From Streptomyces sp. NBC_00448 (lineage in GTDB: Bacteria > Actinomycetota > Actinomycetes > Streptomycetales > Streptomycetaceae), in NCBI RefSeq assembly GCF_036014115.1, contig NZ_CP107913.1:8115501-8179500 (forward strand): a stretch of DNA of 64,000 bases, in the 5' to 3' direction. Positions 1 through 7,643 of the stretch are shown here, piece after piece. Both the position numbers and the translations under genes were made by a program. Position 1 is the first letter of the stretch; the number at the start of each line of letters is the position of its first letter. The notes beneath the pieces are model-generated. The model was given only the letters and a program-made list of their open reading frames with translations, had not been told where the DNA came from and did not search any database.

Positions 1-664
1 CGATCTGCTGGCCGGGGAAGGCGGTCTGGGGCCGCAGCCGGTAGTTGGCGCTGATGCACACCCATCCCTGTCCGGCGAGCCGGTGCAGCAGGGGACGCCC
101 CTCGCGGCTCTTCGCGCCGCTGGAGTAGTGGCCGCCGTGGAAGTAGATCAGGACCGGAGCGTCGTCCGGTGCGTCGCGGCGGCGGTAGAGGTCGAGCAGA
201 TTGCGGCGCCCGGCGTCCCCGTAGCGGATGTTGGCGATCCGCTCCACGCCGCGCGGTCGCAGGAGGCCCGGTGGCGGCAGCAGCAGGATGCGGGCCCAGG
301 CCCGGTGGCGGCGCGGCGGCGCCTGCACGTGATCCCGCCAGTCGGCCCCCAGCCCTTCCCGGAGGGCCTGCCCGACGGCCCGGTCCGACCGCACGCCGCG
401 CCAGGCGGCGACGGCCAGCCCGACGACGGTGGCGGCGGCCACCCCGGCCACCGCCCGGGCGCCCGTCGACCCCAGGTCACCCTGGGCCGCGGCGAGTGCG
501 GTGGAGGCCACGAGGGCGTATATGGCCACGAACGGCAACTCGTTGGGGAGCAGACCGAAGACGAAGCTCATGCTCGCCACCGGGCCGGGCCGACGCGGGG
601 AGACAACGGCGAAGAAGGTGCACCAGGCGATGAGCGCCACGGTGATCAGATAGCCGACGGGCAC
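1..664 (-). CDS. alpha/beta hydrolase with N-terminal membrane segments (partial, C-terminus beyond left edge)
   Basis: The frame read leftwards from a GTG at 664 holds about three hydrophobic N-terminal stretches (residues 1-25, 35-60 and 70-90) and then a soluble domain with LIYFHGGHYSSG. The HGG at residues 176-178 is the oxyanion-hole motif of hormone-sensitive-lipase-type carboxylesterases. The nucleophile and the rest of the triad lie beyond the window. GGAGG at 669-673 lies just upstream of the GTG and supports this start. It is likely a membrane-anchored esterase or lipase of unknown substrate. It diverges from the TetR gene at 894, with two palindromes between them, so that TetR probably controls it. 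The family is fairly sure and the start moderately sure. Confidence 0.75.
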   Translation of the reverse strand, partial: MPVGYLITVALIAWCTFFAVVSPRRPGPVASMSFVFGLLPNELPFVAIYALVASTALAAAQGDLGSTGARAVAGVAAATVVGLAVAAWRGVRSDRAVGQALREGLGADWRDHVQAPPRRHRAWARILLLPPPGLLRPRGVERIANIRYGDAGRRNLLDLYRRRDAPDDAPVLIYFHGGHYSSGAKSREGRPLLHRLAGQGWVCISANYRLRPQTAFPGQQI

Positions 665-801
665 GAAACCTCCAAGGACGTGGACCCTGAGCGAAGATCG
701 CAGCCACATGCGTGTGAACGGAGGGCTGCTGGTGTGACCTGGTCGAGAGCGGCTGCTCCGGCGGTCACGCCGTCCTCCTTGGTCCGGCTCGATGCACGGA
801 T

Positions 802-821
802 GAGACGATACGTTTCGTCTC
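802..821. promoter_or_regulatory. putative TetR operator 1 (GAGACG...CGTCTC palindrome)
   Basis: This 20-bp near-perfect palindrome has GAGACGA and TCGTCTC arms and lies between the divergent hydrolase and TetR genes. The same GAGACG/CGTCTC half-sites recur in the second palindrome at 858-876. A repeated palindrome beside a TetR gene is the usual sign of its own operator. That the TetR protein binds here is inferred. Confidence 0.6.
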
Positions 822-857
822 GCCAGAGCATGGCCGAGGAACCGACGCAGTGTCAAG

Positions 858-887
858 ACGAGACGTTCCGTCTCGTTCGTCTATACT
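858..887 (+). promoter_or_regulatory. TetR operator 2 overlapping the tetR promoter, probable leaderless start
   Basis: Positions 858-876 form an inverted repeat with perfect 8-bp arms (ACGAGACG, ttc, CGTCTCGT). TATACT at 882-887 is a good -10 box that ends only six bases before the ATG at 894. No convincing Shine-Dalgarno sequence precedes that ATG, so the transcript probably starts at or next to it and is leaderless. The palindrome sits where the -35 element would lie, which suits autorepression. Confidence 0.55.
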
Positions 888-893
888 GAGGGC

Positions 894-1505
894 ATGCCCA
901 AGAAGCCGGACGCGGCGCGCCGCAGCGAGCGCAGCCGCCGGGCGATCCTCGCCGCCGCTGAGGAGATCTGCCGGGAGAACGGCTACGGGCGGCTGACCAT
1001 CGAGGCGATCGCCACGCGTGCCGGAGTGGGCAAGATGACCATCTACCGGTGGTGGCCGTCCAGAGGTGCCATTGTCCTGGACCTCCTCGACCAGACCGCG
1101 AACGTCGCAGCCGACCCGCCGGACAGCGGCGACCTGGCCGCGGACCTGCACGCCCTGCTTGCCGAGGTCATCAGCATCCTCACCCCGCCGTTCACCTCAC
1201 CCGCCACCGGACTGATCGCCGAGGCACTGCACGATGCCGACCTCGCCAACGACCTCCGCGAACGCCTCATCCGGCCGCGCATCGCCACGTTCGAACAACG
1301 CCTCCGCCGCGCTCAGGACGCAGGCGAACTCCCGGCGGACGCGGACCTCGACGTGGCACTGGACCTGCTGTACGGCCCGCTCTACCACCGCATGGCCCTC
1401 CACCTCGGCATGCCGGACCCCGACTACCTCGACACCCTCATCGCCCACGTCCTGCGCGCCCTGGCAAGCACGAACGCGGGACCGCCGCCGGCTCGTGGCC
1501 GCTGA
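894..1505 (+). CDS. TetR/AcrR family transcriptional regulator
   Basis: The 203-residue protein has a classic TetR N-terminal DNA-binding domain: RSERSRRAILAAAEEICREN, then a helix-turn-helix around LTIEAIATRAGVGKMTIYRWW (residues 33-55). The C-terminal ligand domain resembles TetR_C proteins with a conserved PLYHRMAL stretch. Its likely targets are itself and the divergent hydrolase through the palindromes at 802-821 and 858-876. The ligand cannot be read from sequence. The ATG is favoured because the -10 box sits immediately upstream, as expected for a leaderless message. The next 400 bases to 1911 hold only a tRNA fragment and its terminator. Confidence 0.88.
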   Translation: MPKKPDAARRSERSRRAILAAAEEICRENGYGRLTIEAIATRAGVGKMTIYRWWPSRGAIVLDLLDQTANVAADPPDSGDLAADLHALLAEVISILTPPFTSPATGLIAEALHDADLANDLRERLIRPRIATFEQRLRRAQDAGELPADADLDVALDLLYGPLYHRMALHLGMPDPDYLDTLIAHVLRALASTNAGPPPARGR

Positions 1506-1626
1506 GGCGGTCCGGCGCAAGCGACGCCTGGGCTCCGCTGGGAAGCGGCGCTCGCATGGTTCTGCTCGGCGACGACGCCTGCCCAGGCCGCCCGGAGCCG
1601 CCCAGCGCCACCAGGGCACCTATGCA

Positions 1627-1668
1627 ACGTCGTTGGCCCCCGCTGCGAGCAGCGGGGGCCAACGACGT
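1627..1668 (-). terminator. strong hairpin downstream of the first tRNA-Ser fragment
   Basis: Two perfect 20-bp arms (1627-1646 and 1649-1668) are separated by two bases, giving a very stable GC-rich hairpin. It lies about 20 bp beyond the CCA end of the minus-strand tRNA fragment at 1686-1741, where a tRNA terminator is expected. It could also end the tetR message from the other side. Confidence 0.7.
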
Positions 1669-1685
1669 CGTGCCCGGTGAGGCGC

Positions 1686-1741
1686 TGGCGGAGGATACGG
1701 GATTCGAACTCGTGAGGGGTTGCCCTGGGCACGCTTTCCAA
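1686..1741 (-). pseudogene. 3' fragment of a serine tRNA (GGA anticodon), probable attachment-site relic
   Basis: Read on the minus strand, the fragment runs from the anticodon loop (TTGGAAA, anticodon GGA) through the 3' anticodon stem, a short variable arm, a T arm with TTCGAAT, the acceptor ATCCTCC and GCCA. The whole 5' half (acceptor, D arm, 5' anticodon stem) is missing, and similarity stops sharply at about 1741. The T stem also has an A-C mismatch. It cannot be a working tRNA. Truncation of a tRNA at the anticodon loop is typical of att sites used by integrative elements. Confidence 0.7.
1701..1725. repeat. 25-bp direct repeat, copy 1 (tRNA-Ser 3' end)
   Basis: These 25 bases are identical and in the same orientation at 10641-10665. 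They cover the T arm and variable region of the serine tRNA fragment, and a looser match continues on both sides. The copies are 8940 bp apart. Confidence 0.75.
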
Positions 1742-1911
1742 CTCTTCGTCCGGGGGTTCAGGCGGGTTCGTCGCTATCCTGACCTGCGGCTCATTGGTAG
1801 CGAATCGGTTAGATGGACCCCCTCGAACGACCGTGAATGCAGCCCGAACTGCAACCCTCCGGTCCCCGTCTGACCGCTCTCCTATCGGGGGGTAGGGCTG
1901 TGCTTCATCTC

Positions 1912-2544
1912 CTACGGATTGCTCGTCCGCTGAGGGCCGGTCACGTCAAGAAGCGCAATCATGGCGGGAAGCAGGTCGCTGTTCAGCGGATCCGGGTTGC
2001 TGCTGTCGATTGCACCCTCCAAGGCGAGGGTCGTGTACCCGTGTACGAGAGACCAGACCGCGTAGCTCGGCAGCAGTGCGGGGTCGGTGTCGCAAGCCGC
2101 CGGTTCCGCGTCCTCGCCGCGCAGGCCCCGATCCAGGGCGCGGAGGGCGCGATGCTTCTGCTCGGCCAGTTCGGGTGCGGTGAAGTCGAACTGCGTCATC
2201 CGCCACATCAGATCGAACAAGGCACGGTTCTCACCCGCGAAGGCGACGTACTCCGCAGCGATGCACGTGACGCGCTCTCGCGCATCGAGCCGAGCGAGTT
2301 CGAGTGATTCGAGCCGATCGCAGAGTTGCCGGTACGCACGGGTCGCGAGCGCACCGAGGAGCCCGCGCGCGTCACCGAAGTGATGCTTGGGAGCAGACTG
2401 CGACACCCCCGCCCGTCGCGCGGCTTCGCGCATGCTGAACCCGGCGACACCTTTCTCGGTCAGCACGACGAGCGCGCTGTCGAGCAGCGCGGCGCGCAGG
2501 TTGCCGTGATGGTACCGATCCCCGGTGAGTGGTTCCGTGTCCAT
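1912..2544 (-). CDS. TetR/AcrR family regulator with WHG-type C-terminal domain
   Basis: The 210-residue protein opens with YHHGNLRAALLDSALVVL and a helix-turn-helix at about residues 35-55 (FSMREAARRAGVSQSAPKHH). These features mark the TetR subgroup with a WHG (TetR_C_33-like) C-terminal domain. The start ATG lies inside the left arm of a 28-bp perfect inverted repeat shared with the divergent SDR gene at 2614, so binding there would control both genes. By analogy with similar pairs it probably represses the reductase until a substrate-like ligand is present; the ligand is unknown. Confidence 0.88.
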   Translation of the reverse strand: MDTEPLTGDRYHHGNLRAALLDSALVVLTEKGVAGFSMREAARRAGVSQSAPKHHFGDARGLLGALATRAYRQLCDRLESLELARLDARERVTCIAAEYVAFAGENRALFDLMWRMTQFDFTAPELAEQKHRALRALDRGLRGEDAEPAACDTDPALLPSYAVWSLVHGYTTLALEGAIDSSNPDPLNSDLLPAMIALLDVTGPQRTSNP

Positions 2545-2607
2545 CCCACCATCTTGACAGTGAGCAGATCTTTCGTAAACTGCTCACTGTCAAGATGGTG
2601 GGATGGA
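2540..2607. promoter_or_regulatory. 28-bp perfect inverted repeat with symmetric -35 boxes between tetR and the SDR gene
   Basis: The arms at 2540-2567 and 2580-2607 are perfectly complementary and separated by 12 AT-richer bases. Each arm carries TTGACA pointing into the spacer, at 2554-2559 on the plus strand and mirrored on the minus strand. On the plus strand TTGACA is followed after 16 bp by TAAACT, a plausible -10. The outer end of the left arm contains the tetR start codon. This is best read as a back-to-back promoter embedded in a TetR operator. The arms are much longer than a usual TetR half-site. Confidence 0.75.
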
Positions 2608-2613
2608 GTGGAT

Positions 2614-3633
2614 ATGACGGACCTGGTGCTGGTCACGGGTATCTCGGGGTTCATCGGTGGTCACATCACAGCCGAGCTGTTGCGCCGCGGATACGCGGTA
2701 CGTGGCTCGGTGAGGTCGCGCTCTCGTATCGGCGAGGTGCATGCGGCGATGGCGGCAGCGGGCGTCGACACCGCAAAGCTCGAGATCTGCCAGCTCGACC
2801 TGATGTCCGATCAGGGCTGGGCGGAAGCGGTCGACAGATGCCGATACGTACTGCACGTGGCCTCCCCGTTCGTGCTGGCAAAACCGAAAGACCCGGACGA
2901 GCTGATCCGTCCCGCCGTCGAGGGGGCGACCCGAGCGGTCGGAGCGGCGCTGGATGGGGGCGTCGAGCGAGTGGTCATGACCTCGGCATTGGCGACGATG
3001 CAGTTCGCCCGCGCACCCGAAGGGCATATCTACACCGACGCCGACTGGACCGACCCGGACGATCCGCGCCTCAACGCGTACACCGTCTCGAAGGTCAAGG
3101 CCGAGCGGGCCGCGCGAGAGCTCGTGGAGCAACGTGGGGTCCCGGACCGGCTTGCAGCCATCAACCCGGGCGCGGTGATCGGGCCACTCCTGACGAACGA
3201 TCCCGGCACCTCAGTCACCGCGATCCAACAGATCATGTCGGGGGCACTCCCGATGATCCCCGACCTTCGGCTTCCGTGGGTCGATGTGCGGGACATCGCC
3301 GACGCCCACATCGCCGCGATGACCTCCGCGAGTGCCGCCGGCCGCCGCACGATCATCGCCACGGACCCGATATCGCTCATCGAGGTCGCCAGAGTGATCC
3401 GCGAACGCCTTCCCGAAGCAAGCCGGAAGATGCCCGCACGAGCGATGCCAACCTGGTTCACCTGGCTCGCCAGCGCGTTCGAGCCCCAACTGCGTGACAA
3501 CCGATGGCTGATCGGCCAACAACAGCGCTTCGACCGCACCACCGCCGAGACCCTCCTCGGACGCCCGTTGCGATCGATCCCCGACGCGATCGAGCAGACC
3601 GGACGCAGCCTGGCCGAACACCAGCTCATCTGA
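2614..3633 (+). CDS. extended SDR: NAD(P)-dependent epimerase/aldehyde (dihydroflavonol-type) reductase
   Basis: The 339-residue protein starts at an ATG preceded by GGAG. It has the GxxGxxG nucleotide-binding motif near the N-terminus (VTGISGFIGGHI), the catalytic Tyr-Lys pair in YTVSKVKAE, and late motifs GPLL and PWVDVRDIADAH. These define the dihydroflavonol-4-reductase/aldehyde-reductase branch of extended SDRs, which reduce aldehydes or ketones with NADPH. The divergent TetR gene and shared 28-bp repeat suggest inducible expression, perhaps for detoxifying a carbonyl compound. The substrate is unknown. Confidence 0.88.
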   Translation: MTDLVLVTGISGFIGGHITAELLRRGYAVRGSVRSRSRIGEVHAAMAAAGVDTAKLEICQLDLMSDQGWAEAVDRCRYVLHVASPFVLAKPKDPDELIRPAVEGATRAVGAALDGGVERVVMTSALATMQFARAPEGHIYTDADWTDPDDPRLNAYTVSKVKAERAARELVEQRGVPDRLAAINPGAVIGPLLTNDPGTSVTAIQQIMSGALPMIPDLRLPWVDVRDIADAHIAAMTSASAAGRRTIIATDPISLIEVARVIRERLPEASRKMPARAMPTWFTWLASAFEPQLRDNRWLIGQQQRFDRTTAETLLGRPLRSIPDAIEQTGRSLAEHQLI

Positions 3634-3828
3634 ACTCCGGAATGCGACTGCGCACCTGCTCCCGGTTCTAACTACCGCACCACTGATGGGACCCCGGAGG
3701 ATATGACGGGCACTCCGCCCGCGTCCGGCCGGCTGACGGCCGTTCTCGCCGGGGCGGAAGCCGGGGACTTCCAGGACGGCACGGTCACAGCACAGGGACT
3801 CGATCCGCGTTCGCCCCGAGTAGTGCGC

Positions 3829-4323
3829 CTACTCCTGGCGGCGGCGCAGTATGTTCATGATGGTCAGCGTCATGACCACTTCATCCCGCTGGTTCAGCAC
3901 CTCGACCGATGTGTACACCAACCCCCGGTCCGGTTTGGACCTGGAGACGCGGGCCTGCTTCACGGTGGCGCGGATCGACAGGGCGTCCCCCGGCCTGACC
4001 GGCTGGAGCCAGCGCAACTCGTCGATACCGGGCGACGCCAGGCTCGCCACCTTGCTGAGATAGCAATCCGCGAAGAGCCGCATCATCACCGCCGTGGTGT
4101 GCCACCCGCTGGCGATCAGACCCTTGAACGGTCCGCGCTCAGCGGCCACGGGGTCGGTATGGAAACTCTGCGTGTCGAAGCGTCGACTGAATTCGAGGAT
4201 CTCCTCCTCCGTGACGGTGATGCTGCCGTAGGTGTGGACTGAGTCGGGGACGTAGTCCTCGAAGTAGCGATCGTGGATCGGGTTGGCGAAGTCGCCGGGT
4301 GAATTCAGCGATGTCGTCGTCAT
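3829..4323 (-). CDS. MaoC-like (R)-hydratase family protein
   Basis: The 164-residue single hot-dog protein carries the hydratase signature FHTDPVAAERGPFKGLIASG with the conserved Asp and a following His (GWHTTA). MaoC proteins hydrate enoyl-CoA thioesters or act as dehydratases. The start ATG at 4323 overlaps the stop of the decayed flavoprotein frame upstream (ATGA), so the two once formed an operon. The region 3634-3828 on its 3' side holds no gene that I can support. Confidence 0.85.
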   Translation of the reverse strand: MTTTSLNSPGDFANPIHDRYFEDYVPDSVHTYGSITVTEEEILEFSRRFDTQSFHTDPVAAERGPFKGLIASGWHTTAVMMRLFADCYLSKVASLASPGIDELRWLQPVRPGDALSIRATVKQARVSRSKPDRGLVYTSVEVLNQRDEVVMTLTIMNILRRRQE

Positions 4324-4495
4324 ATGGCGCTCTCTTCGGGGCGATTGAGGTCGTTGTCCAGCCAGTCGGCCGCGGTGGGGGTCAGTCCCTGGCATACGTC
4401 CCAGCCCTGCTCCTGGGCGTCGGCGACGGCGCGGGAGACGTCGAGAACGGGGGCGCGGCGGACTCGACGAGGTACAGGGTGCGGAGGGTGGGCAT
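4320..4495 (-). pseudogene. remnant of a flavoprotein (PPC-decarboxylase-like) gene, frameshifted and truncated
   Basis: The first frame reads MPTLRTLYLVESAAPP. The second frame continues VLDVSRAVADAQEQGWDVC and then LTPTAADWLDNDL. Together they match the start of actinobacterial flavoprotein-domain proteins of the phosphopantothenoylcysteine decarboxylase type. A single-base loss near the run of C's in the CGCCCCCGTT stretch separates the frames. The gene ends after about 58 codons, where about 180 are usual. It overlaps the MaoC start by ATGA. Confidence 0.55.
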
Positions 4496-5170
4496 GGCGG
4501 AAGACAACCGGGTTGGTCTCGCGCGTGCAACTGTTCCTCCCGAACCCGCCCGCGGCGGATGCCTCGTCGGCTACCGCCTGTCCGACCACTGGCGCGGCGT
4601 CGACACCGTGAAGGACGTCATTGCCGCCTCCCACGAGTCCGCACTTCGGGTCGGCTCCTGCAAGCCCGGGTTCCAGACCACCGCTCCCGAGACCTGACGC
4701 ACAACTGACGGACCCGCAGCCGCACCGGATCTTCGTTTGCCAGACCCCACTCGGCGGCGTCCTGCCCGCGCGGTTCCAGGAGAGCCACCGGAACCTGGAC
4801 ACCGGCCCCGACCACCCCGACTCCGCCCGCCGCACCGGTTTCCCCCGGTGTCGATGTACACCGTCCCGCCCCGGGCCCGCGGCCACGCTCCGAATACCGT
4901 CCGATGCCTCCGGAGCGACAAAGGGCTTTCGGGGCGGTTGATCCGGGTGCGGTACCGCGGCAGGCATCGGTCGCCGGCGACCTCCGGATCGCCACGACGA
5001 TCCTCGCGCCTGGGGCCGTTCGGCTGGGTCGCTGACACCAACGGCGGAGTTTGGCCCCGTCGGTCGGGTTTCGTGTCCGCCGTTCGCCCGATCCTGGCGG
5101 CGGACCCAACCTGCTCGCGCCGCGGGCAGGGCCGCGCTCGCGCGAACCCGCTCCTGCTCGAAGGGGAACG
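4496..5170. other. intergenic stretch without a supported gene
   Basis: About 675 bp. A plus-strand frame from 4495 to 4697 (67 codons) has good third-position GC only after its first 15 codons and contains GCLVGYRLSDHWRGVDTV. It could be a gene relic, but I cannot place it in a family. From 4700 to 5150 I see no convincing frame on either strand. The beta-propeller gene promoter must lie towards the right end. Confidence 0.4.
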
Positions 5171-6328
5171 ATGAAGCACCTGCCCTCCCTCGCCCGCACC
5201 GCCGGCACCTCCGCGGTGGCCGCGGCCGCCCTCGCCGCGCTCGTCCTTCCCTCCGCGTCCGCGGCAGCGGCGCCCGCCCCGGACCGAGCCGCGTCCGGGG
5301 GTCCGGTCTTCGTCCAGACGGACAACACCGCGGGCAACGAGATCGTCGCCTACCGGCGGGCCGCCGACGGCTCCCTGCACCGGCGGGGCACCTTCGCCAC
5401 CGGTGGCAAGGGCGGCATGCTCGACGGCTCGGTGGTCGACCACCTCGCCTCGCAGGGCTCCCTCGCGTACGACTGCGTGCACCACCTGCTCCTCGCCGTC
5501 AACGCGGGCAGCGACACCGTCACCGTCTTCTCGGTCGACGGCGACCGGCTCCACCGCGAGCAGGTCATCGGGTCCGGCGGCTCCTTCCCGGTCAGCGTCA
5601 CCGTCCACGAGAACCGGGTCTATGTCCTCAACGCCCGTGAGGGCGGGGCCGTCCAGGGCTACCGGATCGCCGGCGGCCGGCGGCTGGAGCGCATCGCCGG
5701 AGGGAACCGTCACCTCGGCCTCGACACCACCACGGCACCGGAGTTCACCCACACCCCCGGCCAGGTGTCCTTCACCCCCGACGGTTCCCAGGTGGTCGTC
5801 ACCACGAAGGCGGGCGGCAGCAGCATCGACGTCTTCGGAGTGCGCCGCTCCGGAGCCCTGTCCGCCCGGCCCACCGTCACCGAGGCGAACGGGTCGGTGC
5901 CCTTCGGGTTCACCTTCGACGACCGCGGCCGCCTGGTGGTCACCGACGCCGGCACCAACGCCGTACAGACCTTCGCGATCCGCCGGGACGGCACCGCCGT
6001 CCGGCTCGACAACGCGCCCACCGGCGAGCAGGCCACCTGCTGGATCGTCCGTGCCGGCGACCGCTTCTACGCCTCCAACGCCGGCAGCAACACGCTCTCC
6101 GGCTTCCGGCAGACCCGCCGGGCGACGCTCGAACCCCTCGGCAACACCGCGACCGGCGACGGCACCGTCGACTCCGCCGTCACCCCCGACCAGCGCTTCC
6201 TCTACGTCCAGACCGGCGCGACCGGCGGCGTCGACGCCTTCCGCACCCACCCGGACGGCACCCTCACCAAGATCGGCACCGTCACCGTCCCGCACGCCAT
6301 CGGCGGCGAGGGCATCGTCGCCCTGTAA
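5171..6328 (+). CDS. secreted lactonase-family beta-propeller protein
   Basis: The 385-residue protein has a clear signal peptide (charged start MKHLPSLART, an alanine-rich hydrophobic core, ASAAAA). It is followed by repeated blades such as GNEIVAYRRAADGSL, VTVFSVDGDRL, and FTPDGSQVVVTTKAG. The pattern fits the YVTN/6-phosphogluconolactonase-like seven-bladed propeller family (PF10282-type). Secreted members are usually of unknown function and may bind or cleave extracellular lactones. AAGGGGAACG precedes the ATG. The long frame on the opposite strand is a composition shadow. Confidence 0.85.
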   Translation: MKHLPSLARTAGTSAVAAAALAALVLPSASAAAAPAPDRAASGGPVFVQTDNTAGNEIVAYRRAADGSLHRRGTFATGGKGGMLDGSVVDHLASQGSLAYDCVHHLLLAVNAGSDTVTVFSVDGDRLHREQVIGSGGSFPVSVTVHENRVYVLNAREGGAVQGYRIAGGRRLERIAGGNRHLGLDTTTAPEFTHTPGQVSFTPDGSQVVVTTKAGGSSIDVFGVRRSGALSARPTVTEANGSVPFGFTFDDRGRLVVTDAGTNAVQTFAIRRDGTAVRLDNAPTGEQATCWIVRAGDRFYASNAGSNTLSGFRQTRRATLEPLGNTATGDGTVDSAVTPDQRFLYVQTGATGGVDAFRTHPDGTLTKIGTVTVPHAIGGEGIVAL

Positions 6329-6497
6329 CCCCGACGCCCTGAAGGTTGCTGCTGGACCGCCGGCACATGGCCGGATCGAACGCCCCGACCGTCCACGGCG
6401 AATCCGAGCCGTCACCGTATGCCGTGGCGCGGTAGCGCAGCCACATGGGCGGCCCGAGGTGCTGCGCGTGCGTGCCGGTCCATCGGGGTTGCAGAGG

Positions 6498-6599
6498 TCA
6501 GAGGGTGATGAATGGCGTGTATTCGGGGAGCAGCAGCTTCCGCAGCGACGAGCGGATGCGCGAGAGGAAGCGGCGTGACGTAGGTGCGGGGCCGGCCAT
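6498..6599 (-). CDS. 33-residue small protein, divergent from the arsR-like gene
   Basis: From the ATG at 6599 the frame reads MAGPAPTSRRFLSRIRSS, then LRKLLLPEYTPFITL and TGA. A strong GGAGG lies four bases upstream of the ATG, and the promoter region is the same large inverted repeat (6615-6666) that precedes the ArsR gene. The peptide is strongly basic in its first half. I know no family for it. It may be a real microprotein under ArsR control or the stub of a longer lost target gene. Confidence 0.45.
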   Translation of the reverse strand: MAGPAPTSRRFLSRIRSSLRKLLLPEYTPFITL

Positions 6600-6614
6600 G
6601 ACGCCTCCGGGAGT

Positions 6615-6666
6615 AAGGTACGTCTCGTGGCGTACCTTCAGGAAGGTACGGCACGAGACGTACCTT
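6615..6666. promoter_or_regulatory. 25-bp inverted repeat, putative operator of the ArsR regulator
   Basis: The arms at 6615-6639 and 6642-6666 are complementary at 24 of 25 positions with a 2-bp centre. Each arm is itself close to palindromic, beginning AAGGTACG and ending CGTACCTT, so the site looks like two adjacent dimer sites. It lies between the 33-residue frame and the ArsR-type gene and should control both. Confidence 0.7.
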
Positions 6667-6682
6667 GTCGAGAGGGGGAGGC

Positions 6683-7006
6683 GTGGCGCCGAAGGAGTTG
6701 CCACATCCGGCCGTTGCTGACCTTGAGGTGGGAGCGGTGCTGCTGGCTCTCGCTGATGAGAACCGACGGCGAGTCGTGGTCGAGCTCGCCGCTCGGCCGG
6801 AGGAGGAGCGGCTCTGCGCGTCATTCGACCTGCCTGTCGGCAAGTCGAGCCGCACCCACCACTGGCGGGTGCTGCGCGAAGCCGGTCTGGTCTACCAGCG
6901 CGATGCGGGAAACAAGTTGTACATGCGCCTTCGCATGGATGACCTCGACCTCAGGTTTCCCGGCCTCGTGGCAGCGGTCGTCGCTGCGGACCAGGGTGTG
7001 CGTTGA
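6683..7006 (+). CDS. ArsR-type winged-helix transcriptional regulator
   Basis: The 107-residue protein is a single helix-turn-helix domain: ALADENRRRVVVELA, then SSRTHHWRVLREAGLVYQRD and a basic wing (KLYMRLRMDDLD). No metal-binding cysteine motif (ELCVCDL type) is present, so it is probably not a metal sensor. Such small ArsR proteins often repress a divergent gene. GTG at 6683 is chosen because a G-rich ribosome site lies just upstream, although a TTG at 6665 is possible. The operator is at 6615-6666. Confidence 0.8.
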   Translation: MAPKELPHPAVADLEVGAVLLALADENRRRVVVELAARPEEERLCASFDLPVGKSSRTHHWRVLREAGLVYQRDAGNKLYMRLRMDDLDLRFPGLVAAVVAADQGVR

Positions 7007-7085
7007 GGGTGCTTCGAGGGCCTTCGATCCACGTCGACGCCGGGGCGGTGGGGCCGCTCACCGGCTCTCTTGGCATAATGCAAAG

Positions 7086-7403
7086 ATGAGCCAGAGCAAT
7101 CGCATCAGGCGCCCCGGGGCAGGAATCGCCGGAGTGGCGTTGGCCGTCCTCGCGTCGGGCTGTTCGCACGCGGCTCGGCCTTCCGCAGCCGCTTCACCCT
7201 CCGCCACGTCAAGCAGTGCCCCCGGGCAGGCGGTCGTCCGCGGTCCGGGGGTCGAATTGACGATAGGGCGGGCGGTGGCCCTGCTGCCGACGCGCGACGA
7301 CCGCGAGCACCGCATCGATCGCGTACTTGTGACCGTGCAACTTGGCATCGGCCAGGAGCCGGCGGGCCTGTCGGGTTTCGTCTTTTCCGATGTCGGACTT
7401 TGA
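7086..7403 (+). pseudogene. truncated lipoprotein gene running into an antisense toxin relic
   Basis: The frame starts with a normal lipoprotein signal, ending in LAVLASGCSHA (lipobox LASGC), followed by a Ser/Ala-rich linker and GPGVELTIGRAVAL. After about 7280 the remaining 40 codons are simply the antisense of a PIN-domain toxin gene on the other strand. The natural lipoprotein domain is therefore lost and the present C-terminus is accidental. The 105-codon frame could still be translated and exported. Confidence 0.5.
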
Positions 7404-7620
7404 GGCGGGAGAGCACCCAGTCCCATCGCTGCTCGGTGATCCGGCCGTCGTACGCGTCGACCAACGTCATCGGGGATGTCACCACCTCGGCTTCGCCCCG
7501 GGCCGCGAGGTCGAGCCAGGCGATCATCTTCCGGTCGCCGCGTACGCCGAGAGACAAGGCTTCGCAGTCGAGGACGAAGGCCCTGAGCGGAGGCCGGTGC
7601 TCGCTACCGCGCTTCTTCAC
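7278..7620 (-). pseudogene. PIN-domain toxin gene (VapC-like), frameshifted and 3'-truncated
   Basis: From a GTG at 7620 with GGAGAGG upstream, the first 74 codons read VKKRGSEHRPPLRAFVLDCE and later LSLGVRGDRKMIAWLDL, a PIN-type start with the first acidic residue in LDCEAL. At about 7397 a net one-base shift occurs. The rest (SDIGKDETRQARRLLADAKL, HGHKYAIDAVLAVVARRQ) continues in another frame and stops matching at about 7278, where lipoprotein sequence begins. The last acidic motif (TSD) is lost. The gene is dead as a ribonuclease, although its antitoxin is intact. Confidence 0.7.
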
Positions 7621-7643
7621 GCGGCCTCTCCGGCGCTGCCAGG

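Noticed and set aside
3703..4242. A plus-strand frame with GGAGGAT before the ATG
   Set aside because: Its body is antisense to the MaoC gene, which carries the clear hydratase motif; the ribosome-like site is probably chance.
4495..4697. A 67-codon plus-strand frame (MAEDNRVGLARATVP...)
   Set aside because: Only part of it has coding-like base use, it has no ribosome site and no family match; described as part of an intergenic stretch instead.
4571..6415. A 614-codon minus-strand frame opposite the beta-propeller gene
   Set aside because: The plus-strand gene has a signal peptide and propeller repeats, while the minus frame is Gly/Asp/Val-rich noise.
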